This document shows positions 3,891 through 9,429 of a DNA stretch of 9,429 nt, piece by piece; within the stretch, counting starts at the first letter, position 1, and each line of letters opens with the position of its first letter. The stretch spans positions 1 through 9,429 of the forward strand of contig CAKTZP010000080.1 of NCBI GenBank assembly GCA_934636045.1, in the 5' to 3' direction. The notes below the pieces were generated by a model that was not told the DNA's origin, ran no database searches, and saw only the letters and a program-made list of their open reading frames with translations. The stretch is from an uncultured Oscillospiraceae bacterium (GTDB lineage: Bacteria > Bacillota > Clostridia > Oscillospirales > Oscillospiraceae). A program made the translations under genes and the position numbers.

Positions 3891-6713
3891 ATGAAAAAAC
3901 GATTCCTTTCCCTTTTGCTGGCGGCGGCGATGCTGCTGGGGCTGACGGCGGGCATGCGCCCGGCGGTGCTTGCGGAGGAGGCGCCGGAGCTGATCGCCTA
4001 TCCGGCCGTGGGCGGAAACGTATACTTTGACGCGCAAACGCAGACGGTCGTCAAGGCCGACCCGGCCATTACCGCGCTCGAGCTCCCGGCGGAGATCGGC
4101 GGCACGGCGGTCAAAAAGATCGGCAGCGGCCTGTTTTATTACAGCACAACGCTGCGCAGCGTGAGGCTTCCGGCGGGACTGGAGCTGATCGACGAGCGGG
4201 CGTTTGCCGAATGCACTGCGCTGGAGGAGGCCGTGATCGGCGGCGTGACGGCCGTCGGCGAGTGCGCCTTTCTCGGCTGCACAAAGCTGAAAACGCTGAC
4301 GCTGGGCGGCGTGGAAACGATCGGCTACAGCGCCTTCGGCGCCTGCCGCGCGCTGGAAACGCTTGTACTTCCCTCCGGACTGAAGCGGCTCGAGCTCGAG
4401 GCCTTCCGCGACTGCACGGCGCTGACCGCCGTGGAGCTCCCCGCGGAGCTGGAGGTGCTCGGCGACGCAGCCTTCTCCGGCTGCACGGCGCTGCAGACGG
4501 TCGCGCTGCCGGACGGGCTGCGTGTGCTCGATGGCTATGCCTTCTCCGGCTGCACGGCGCTGCAGGCGGTCGTCCTGCCGGACGGCTTGGAGGTCTTGGG
4601 CGACGATGCCTTTTTGAACTGCGCGGCGCTGACCGCGCTGCCGACCCTGCCCGAGGGACTGACGACGGTCGGCGAAAATGTCTTCCGCGGCACGGCGGCG
4701 TGGAAGGATGCGGCCAACTGGACCGACGGGCTGCTCTATGCCGACGGCTGGCTGCTGGAAAGCCGCGACAGCGCGCGCACGACCCTGTCCCTTGCCCCCG
4801 GGACGCGCGGCATTGCCGCCGGTGCGCTGCGGGAGCATGCGGCGCTGGCCGCCGTTGAGCTGCCCGAGGGGCTCGAGCGCATCGGGGCGGAGGCCTTTTC
4901 CGGCGACTGCGAGCTGAAAAAGCTCGTCTTCCCTACCACGCTCACCGCAATCGGCCGCCGCGCGTTCGTGAACTGCACGATGCTGGCTGCGGCCTGCTTC
5001 CTCGGCGACGCACCGGAGCTGGGGCAGTACGCCTTCTACCGCGACGGCTACAACAGCATTGGACAGAAGGAATTTTTCCCGCTGGAAAATCTGACGCTCT
5101 ACCATCTGACCAACCGCGCCGGCTGGGTGACGATCACGGAATACGTCGTCGCCGTCTGGAACGGCTTTGACGTCCCCGTGGGCAGCGTCGTCTATACCGT
5201 CGACGGCGGAAAGCTGCATTTTGACATGGAGACCGGGACGATCTGCGGCGCGGAGGGCGCGCTGACGCACCTGGAGGTGCCGGAAAAAATCAACGGCGCC
5301 TCTGTCCGGCGCATTGACCCCGGCGTTTTTGCCGACCAGACCGCGCTGACCACCGTCGAGCTGCCGGACAGCGTGAGTGTGATCGGCGACGGCGCGTTTT
5401 GCGGCTGCACGGCGCTGCGCGCGATCCGGCTGCCAAAGCGGATGCAGGCGCTTGGCGCCTCGGCCCTTGAGGGCTGCACGGCGCTGCAAAGCATCACCCT
5501 TCCCGAGGGACTGGAGCGGCTCGAGGCCAGAACGTTCTTCGGCTGCAAGGCACTCAACCTAGTCACCTTCTCCGAAGGACTGACCGCAATCGGTATGGAG
5601 TGCTTCAAGCAGTGCGGCCTGCTGACGCGGCTGGTCTTCCCGGAGAGCCTGCGCGAAATTTACCTGTATGCTTTTGAAAGCTGCCGCAGTCTCGAGACCG
5701 TCTCCCTGCCCGCAGGGCTCGAGTCGATCGGCGAGAGTGCGTTCTGTGACTGCACCAGCCTGAAAACCATTACCATCCCTGCGGCGGTGACGAGCATGTA
5801 CCTCGCCTTTGAGCGCTGCACGGCGCTCAAGGAGGCCTACTTCCTCGGCGACGCGCCCTATCAGGGAGAGACGGCCTTTGTCGGGTGCGACGTTACGATA
5901 TTTTTCCCGGCCGATGCGGCGGGCTGGACGACGCCGGAATGGCATGGCATTCCCGCCTACCCCTTCCCGCATGTGCACAGCTTTGTTTCGCAGGTCATCG
6001 CGCCCACCTGCACGGAGCCGGGCTACATTTTGCAGCGCTGCTCCTGCGGCGAGAGCCGAAAAACCGACTTCACCGACCCACTCGGCCATGCCTATCAGGA
6101 TGGCATCTGCACGCGCTGCGGCGTGCGCGACCCCAATGTCCAGCCGCCTCCGCCGCCCATCCGCTTTAAGGATGTGCCGAGCGATGCGTGGTACCGTGAC
6201 GCGGTGGCCTATGCCGTGACGCACGGCCTGATGAACGGCGTGGGCGGCGGCCGCTTTGCGCCGGAGGAGAACATGAGCCGCGCGATGCTCGTGACGGTGC
6301 TCTGGCGCAGCGCCGGACAGCCGGCGGCGGAGGAGAACGTCTTTTCCGATGTCCCGGATGGCGCGTGGTATACCGAGGCTGTCGCGTGGGCGGCCGCGCG
6401 CGGCGTGGTCAATGGCGTCGGCGAGGGGAAATTCGACCCCGACGGCGCAATCACGCGCGAGCAGACGGCGGTGATCCTGTTCCGCTACGCGGCGCAGCGC
6501 GGCGGCGATACCACCGCCCGCGCCAAGCTTTCCGCCTTTGCCGATGCGGACAAGGTCAGCGCCTATGCGGCCGAGGCGCTTCGCTGGGCCGTTGCCGCGA
6601 AGCTCATCAGCGGCAGCAAGGAAAACGGCAAGCTCTACCTGTTGCCGCAGGCGCCCGCCACCCGCGCCCAGCTCGCCGCCCTCCTGATGCGCTTTCTGGG
6701 AACCGCGGAATAA
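3891..6713 (+). CDS. Secreted BspA-type leucine-rich-repeat protein with three SLH cell-wall anchors
   Basis: A 940-residue exported surface protein. Residues 1-28 are a signal peptide (KKR, a hydrophobic core rich in Leu and Ala, cleavage after AVLA). Two LRR_5 (BspA-type) modules follow, with repeats of about 23 residues near the pattern LPxGLxxLxxxAFxGCTALxxV. Module 1 spans about 41-425 and module 2 about 439-690. Each opens with a GGxxxFD cap (41-47, 439-445) and closes with FLGDAP (370, 651), then a Phe/Trp-rich end. Residues 694-745 carry a Cys-rich segment (PTC...CxCG...CxxCG), then five or more prolines. Three SLH domains at about 757-810, 816-870 and 878-940 bind secondary cell-wall polymer and hold the protein on the surface. 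Likely roles are adhesion or ligand binding; the partner cannot be read from sequence. It is alone between its own promoter and terminator. Confidence 0.9.
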   Translation: MKKRFLSLLLAAAMLLGLTAGMRPAVLAEEAPELIAYPAVGGNVYFDAQTQTVVKADPAITALELPAEIGGTAVKKIGSGLFYYSTTLRSVRLPAGLELIDERAFAECTALEEAVIGGVTAVGECAFLGCTKLKTLTLGGVETIGYSAFGACRALETLVLPSGLKRLELEAFRDCTALTAVELPAELEVLGDAAFSGCTALQTVALPDGLRVLDGYAFSGCTALQAVVLPDGLEVLGDDAFLNCAALTALPTLPEGLTTVGENVFRGTAAWKDAANWTDGLLYADGWLLESRDSARTTLSLAPGTRGIAAGALREHAALAAVELPEGLERIGAEAFSGDCELKKLVFPTTLTAIGRRAFVNCTMLAAACFLGDAPELGQYAFYRDGYNSIGQKEFFPLENLTLYHLTNRAGWVTITEYVVAVWNGFDVPVGSVVYTVDGGKLHFDMETGTICGAEGALTHLEVPEKINGASVRRIDPGVFADQTALTTVELPDSVSVIGDGAFCGCTALRAIRLPKRMQALGASALEGCTALQSITLPEGLERLEARTFFGCKALNLVTFSEGLTAIGMECFKQCGLLTRLVFPESLREIYLYAFESCRSLETVSLPAGLESIGESAFCDCTSLKTITIPAAVTSMYLAFERCTALKEAYFLGDAPYQGETAFVGCDVTIFFPADAAGWTTPEWHGIPAYPFPHVHSFVSQVIAPTCTEPGYILQRCSCGESRKTDFTDPLGHAYQDGICTRCGVRDPNVQPPPPPIRFKDVPSDAWYRDAVAYAVTHGLMNGVGGGRFAPEENMSRAMLVTVLWRSAGQPAAEENVFSDVPDGAWYTEAVAWAAARGVVNGVGEGKFDPDGAITREQTAVILFRYAAQRGGDTTARAKLSAFADADKVSAYAAEALRWAVAAKLISGSKENGKLYLLPQAPATRAQLAALLMRFLGTAE

Positions 6714-6716
6714 TGC

Positions 6717-6752
6717 AAAAGCCGCCCGCCGCCCCGCGGCGGGTGGCTTTTT
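6717..6752 (+). terminator. Intrinsic terminator after the LRR-SLH gene
   Basis: A 16-base stem with one G-U pair: arm AAAAGCCGCCCGCCGC (6717-6732), loop CCC, and arm 6736-6751 ending in five T residues (6748-6752). The A-run on the 5' side makes it potentially bidirectional, but no gene runs into it from the right. It starts three bases after the stop codon. Confidence 0.93.
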
Positions 6753-6759
6753 GAAGGGA

Positions 6760-6781
6760 AAGGCCGGAAAAAGGCCGGAAA
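6760..6781. repeat. Two tandem 11-bp repeats
   Basis: AAGGCCGGAAA occurs twice back to back (6760-6770, 6771-6781), followed by AAGGGGG. Each unit holds the palindrome GGCC/CCGG. The pair lies between the terminator and the dapA promoter. It may be slippage or a weak binding site; no function can be assigned. Confidence 0.6.
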
Positions 6782-6804
6782 AAGGGGGACAGCCCGGCGC
6801 ACTT

Positions 6805-6814
6805 GCCTGCAGGC
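6805..6814. promoter_or_regulatory. Perfect 10-bp palindrome upstream of the dapA promoter
   Basis: GCCTGCAGGC reads the same on both strands and ends 14 bases before the -35 box. It could bind a dimeric regulator. At this GC content a palindrome of this length can arise by chance. Confidence 0.25.
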
Positions 6815-6828
6815 TCGCTAGTTTTCTC

Positions 6829-6857
6829 TTGCATTTTGCGGGGAAAAATGGTATTCT
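6829..6857 (+). promoter_or_regulatory. Promoter of the dapA-dapB-hisS operon
   Basis: The -35 box is TTGCAT (6829-6834), the spacer is 17 bases, and the -10 box is TATTCT (6852-6857) with TGG in front (extended -10). The transcript would start near 6864, leaving a leader of about 55 bases that consists largely of the two 18-base repeats. This start lies at or after the upstream ATG at 6862, which argues against that codon being used. Confidence 0.72.
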
Positions 6858-6868
6858 GTAGATGGAAG

Positions 6869-6908
6869 AGTATCCTATGGAACAGGGAAAAGTATCCTAT
6901 GAAACAGG
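6869..6908 (+). repeat. Duplicated 18-base box in the dapA leader
   Basis: AGTATCCTATGRAACAGG occurs at 6869-6886 and 6891-6908 with one difference (R is G, then A) and a period of 22 bases. The second copy carries the start of the real ribosome site AGGAGG (6906-6911); the first ends AACAGGG and carries a weaker version. Each copy also holds an ATG in frame with dapA. Confidence 0.8.
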
Positions 6909-6918
6909 AGGGCTTTTT

Positions 6919-7818
6919 ATGAAAAAAATTTCCGGATCGATTGTTGCATTGGTAACGCCGTTTCGTGCAGACGGAGCGGCAGACTATGACCGGCTGCGGG
7001 AGCTGGTAGACTGGCATATTGCAAGCGGTACCGACGCCATCCTCGTCCTCGGCACGACCGGTGAGACTGCCTCTACCACGCTGGAGGAGGACATCAAGAC
7101 CGTCGAGTGCGTGATCGGGCAGGTGAACGGCCGCGTCCCCGTCATCGCGGGCGCGGGCTCGAACTCCAGCGAAACGCAGAAGCAGAAAAGCGTGATTTAC
7201 TCTCAATTGGGCGCCGATGCCCTGCTGTGCATCAGCCCATACTACGTCAAGACCAACGAGGAGGGCATGTATCGCCACTTTATGATGTCGGCGGACGCGG
7301 CCTCCGCGCCGATCATCCTCTATAACGTCCCCGGCCGCACCGGCTGCAAAATTTCGCCCGAGGTCGTGCGCCGCCTGTCCGTGCATCCGAACGTCATGGG
7401 CATCAAGGAGGCCAGCGGCGATATGAGCTACGCGATGAAGATTGCGCGGTATCTGTCGGACGATTTTGTCATGTACAGCGGCAACGATGACATCACGATC
7501 CCGCTGCTGTCCGTGGGCGCGTCTGGCGTGATCTCCGTCTGGGCGAACATCATGCCGCGCCAGGTGCACGACATGGTCGCAAACTGGCTGGCCGGGCGCC
7601 ACGACAAGGCGCTGGCTGAGCAGCTGCGCTGTCTTGACCTCATCAACGGCCTGTTTATGGAGGTCAACCCCATCCCCGTCAAGGAGGCAATGAACCTGAT
7701 GGGGCTCAAGGCGGGCGCGTTCCGTATGCCGATGTATCCGATGACGGCGGAGCACCGCGCTGCGCTGGCCAAGCTGCTGCGCGAGGTCGGCCTGCCCGTG
7801 CAGGAGGCCGCGGAATGA
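6919..7818 (+). CDS. dapA: 4-hydroxy-tetrahydrodipicolinate synthase
   Basis: A 299-residue cytosolic enzyme, the usual family length. It condenses pyruvate with L-aspartate-4-semialdehyde in the first committed step to diaminopimelate and lysine. It is a TIM barrel of the class I aldolase type. Visible motifs are GTTGE (45-49, pyruvate site), YNVPGRTG (135-142, with Tyr135 of the proton relay and Arg140 that binds the substrate carboxylate) and GIKEASGD (161-168), with Lys163 forming the Schiff base. The start is ATG 6919, seven bases after AGGAGG (6906-6911); in-frame ATGs at 6862 and 6877 lack such a site, and 6862 lies at the predicted transcript start. Its TGA overlaps the dapB ATG by four bases. 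DapA is often inhibited by lysine; I cannot judge that here. Confidence 0.96.
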   Translation: MKKISGSIVALVTPFRADGAADYDRLRELVDWHIASGTDAILVLGTTGETASTTLEEDIKTVECVIGQVNGRVPVIAGAGSNSSETQKQKSVIYSQLGADALLCISPYYVKTNEEGMYRHFMMSADAASAPIILYNVPGRTGCKISPEVVRRLSVHPNVMGIKEASGDMSYAMKIARYLSDDFVMYSGNDDITIPLLSVGASGVISVWANIMPRQVHDMVANWLAGRHDKALAEQLRCLDLINGLFMEVNPIPVKEAMNLMGLKAGAFRMPMYPMTAEHRAALAKLLREVGLPVQEAAE

Positions 7819-8522
7819 AGCTGTTTTTGAGCGGCTACGGCCGGATGGGGCACATGGTCGAGGCGCTGGCGCTCGAGCGCGGCTGGGAGCTTGTCGGCCG
7901 TGCCGACGTAACGTGCCCGGAGGTCTATGAAACCGCGCCGAGAGCCGAAGTGTGCATCGATTTTTCCGGCGTCGGGGCGCTGCCGGCGCTGGCGGCCTAT
8001 ATCCGCCGGACGCAAACCCCGCTTCTGAGCGGCACAACGGGCTTTACCGACCCGGATTTTGCCGTGCTGCGCGAGCTTTCTGCGCTGGTTCCCGTGATCT
8101 GGACGGCGAACTACAGCACCGGCATCGCCGTGCTCAAGCGGATGGTGCGCGAGTTTGCGCCCGTCCTGCGTGACTGGGACAAGGAGCTGGTCGAGCTGCA
8201 CCACAACCAGAAGGTCGACGCCCCCAGCGGCACGGCCAAGCAGCTGTTGCAGGAGCTTGACCCCGAGGGGCGCGCGACACCCGTCTATGGCCGTCAGGGT
8301 CTGTGCGGCAAGCGCAAGCCCGAGGAGATCGGCGTGTTTTCGCTGCGCGGCGGCACGGTCGCGGGCGAGCACAGCGTGCTGTTTTTCGGCGAGGACGAGT
8401 CGCTGGAGCTGACGCATAAGGCGCAGAGCCGCAAGGTTTTCGCCGCCGGCGCGCTCCGCGCGGCGCAGGCGCTGGCCGAAAAGCCCGCCGGGTATTACAC
8501 CTTAGAAGAATTGATTTTTTAA
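7815..8522 (+). CDS. dapB: 4-hydroxy-tetrahydrodipicolinate reductase
   Basis: A 235-residue enzyme that reduces the DapA product with NAD(P)H, the next step towards meso-diaminopimelate. The N-terminal Rossmann motif is SGYGRMG (6-12). SGTTG (72-76) and ANYSTG (98-103) line the cofactor and substrate pocket. ELHHNQKVDAPSGTA (127-141) is the DapB signature, with His129, His130 and Lys133 in the catalytic site. It is shorter than E. coli DapB (273 residues), with a contracted segment after the first beta strands (residues 31-45), as in other compact clostridial forms. The ATG lies in an ATGA overlap with dapA, seven bases after AGGAGG (7802-7807), so the two are probably translationally coupled. 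Asp31 after the second strand might favour NADH; that is inference. Confidence 0.96.
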   Translation: MKLFLSGYGRMGHMVEALALERGWELVGRADVTCPEVYETAPRAEVCIDFSGVGALPALAAYIRRTQTPLLSGTTGFTDPDFAVLRELSALVPVIWTANYSTGIAVLKRMVREFAPVLRDWDKELVELHHNQKVDAPSGTAKQLLQELDPEGRATPVYGRQGLCGKRKPEEIGVFSLRGGTVAGEHSVLFFGEDESLELTHKAQSRKVFAAGALRAAQALAEKPAGYYTLEELIF

Positions 8523-8544
8523 GCATAAAAAGGGAACATTCACC

Positions 8545-9429
8545 ATGGAAAAGCTGAAACCTAGAACCTTATCCGGATTTATGGAGCTGCTGCCCGCACC
8601 GCAGCAAAAGCTGGAGCGAATGCTGGAGATCCTGCGCAAGTCCTTTGCACTCTACGGCTTTACCCCCATCGACACGCCGACCATCGAGGCTGCCGAGGTG
8701 CTGCTGGCCAAGGGCGGCGGCGAGACGGAGAAGCAGATCTACCGCTTCCAGAAGGGCGACTCCGATCTGGCCCTCCGCTTTGACCAGACCGTCCCGCTGG
8801 CAAAATACGTCGCCCTGCACGAAAACGAGCTGGCCTTTCCCTTCCGGCGCTACGCCATCGGCAAGGTCTACCGCGGTGAGCGCGCCCAGCGCGGCCGCTT
8901 CCGCGAATTTTATCAGGCCGACATCGACATCATTGGCGACGGCAAGCTGAGCATCATCAACGAGGCCGAGATCCCGTCCATTATTTATAAGGTATTTTCC
9001 GCGTTCGGCATGAAGCGCTTCTGCATCAGCGTCAATAACCGGAAAATTCTCAACGGCTTTTACGCCATCCTCGGCCTGACCGAGCAGTCCGGCGACATCA
9101 TGCGCACCGTGGACAAGCTCGACAAGGTCGGCCCCGAAAAGGTCAAGGCCACGCTGGTCGACGACCTCGGCGTCCCGGCGGATAAGGCCGACGAAATTCT
9201 CCGCTTTATTTCCGCCACCGGCACAAATGCAGAAGTGCTGGCCTCGCTGGAGCAATACCGCGGCCGCGACGAGCAGTTCGACACCGGCCTCGACGAGCTG
9301 GCGACGGTGGTGCGCTATCTGTCCGCCTTCGGCGTGCCGGAGGAAAACTTCGCCGTCGACCTGACCATCGCCCGCGGGCTGGACTACTACACCGGCACGG
9401 TCTATGAGACCCTGATGCTCGACCACCCG
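8545..9429 (+). CDS. hisS: Histidyl-tRNA synthetase, N-terminal 295 residues, runs off the right edge
   Basis: A class II aminoacyl-tRNA synthetase that attaches histidine to tRNA-His. The reading frame is still open at the last base; full HisS is about 420-460 residues, so the anticodon-binding domain is missing from the window. Visible are the N-terminal TLSGFMELLP, LRFDQTVPLAKYVA (77-90), motif 2 with YRGERAQRGRFREFYQADIDIIG (109-131), and the HisA motif ARGLDYYTG (276-284). The LRFDxTVPLA form is that of archaeal and eukaryotic HisRS rather than the LRPEGT form of most bacteria. The intact HisA and motif 2 make it a true synthetase rather than the HisZ regulatory paralogue. ATG 8545 follows an AGGGAA site (8531-8536); only 22 bases separate it from dapB with no terminator, so it shares the operon. 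Confidence 0.93.
   Translation, partial: MEKLKPRTLSGFMELLPAPQQKLERMLEILRKSFALYGFTPIDTPTIEAAEVLLAKGGGETEKQIYRFQKGDSDLALRFDQTVPLAKYVALHENELAFPFRRYAIGKVYRGERAQRGRFREFYQADIDIIGDGKLSIINEAEIPSIIYKVFSAFGMKRFCISVNNRKILNGFYAILGLTEQSGDIMRTVDKLDKVGPEKVKATLVDDLGVPADKADEILRFISATGTNAEVLASLEQYRGRDEQFDTGLDELATVVRYLSAFGVPEENFAVDLTIARGLDYYTGTVYETLMLDHP

Noticed and set aside
3552..5489. 645-codon minus-strand frame opposite the LRR gene
   Set aside because: It is the antisense of repetitive LRR codons and of the intergenic palindromic element. The Gln/Arg/Ala-rich product repeats with the LRR period, and the plus strand encodes a clear secreted protein.
6753..6918. Lysine riboswitch before dapA
   Set aside because: The leader is only about 55 bases and lacks the long five-helix lysine aptamer.
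6607..8037. 476-codon minus-strand frame opposite dapA
   Set aside because: It is antisense to dapA with all its motifs, and it crosses a terminator and a promoter.
8523..8544. T-box leader before hisS
   Set aside because: Only 22 bases separate dapB and hisS, far too few for a T-box.

Overview
The window looks like chromosomal DNA from a high-GC, spore-forming Firmicute, most likely an Oscillospiraceae-type gut clostridium. This rests on a SpoIIP sporulation protein, a secreted BspA-type leucine-rich-repeat protein with S-layer-homology (SLH) anchors, near-perfect AGGAGG ribosome sites, and GC-rich coding sequence. It is inference, because no rRNA or other marker gene is present.

Layout. 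Positions 1-257 are AT-rich (about 31% GC in the first 180 bases) and hold no gene, but contain a strong leftward promoter that probably serves a gene outside the window. At 295-1188 (minus strand) an XRE-type DNA-binding domain is fused in frame to a complete TadA tRNA adenosine deaminase. A well-placed internal ribosome site suggests free TadA may also be made. Facing it, a promoter at 1270-1298 with a dyad over its -10 box drives a structured leader and three overlapping small genes: a zinc-ribbon protein (1467-1625), a helical protein of unknown function (1622-1855) and a sigma-region-4-like HTH protein (1836-2075). This set resembles regulatory modules of clostridial prophages. A doubtful small ORF (2186-2344) follows, then a clear terminator (2380-2417).

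spoIIP (2478-3464) follows with its own weak candidate promoter. The gap 3465-3890 carries a composite palindromic repeat of about 220 bp, flanked by 18-bp direct repeats, and then a near-consensus promoter for the large surface protein (3891-6713). That protein has two LRR modules, a Cys-rich segment and three SLH domains, and its gene ends at a strong terminator.

The right side is a biosynthetic operon. A promoter at 6829-6857 and a leader with two near-identical 18-base repeats lead into dapA (6919-7818), dapB (7815-8522, 4-base overlap) and hisS (8545 to the right edge, incomplete). DapA and DapB catalyse consecutive steps to meso-diaminopimelate and lysine; HisS charges tRNA-His and has the LRFD-type motif of the archaeal/eukaryotic-like clade.

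The points most worth a second look are the XRE-TadA fusion with its facing phage-like cassette, the dyad and folded leader of that cassette, the nested intergenic repeat, and the duplicated dapA leader.
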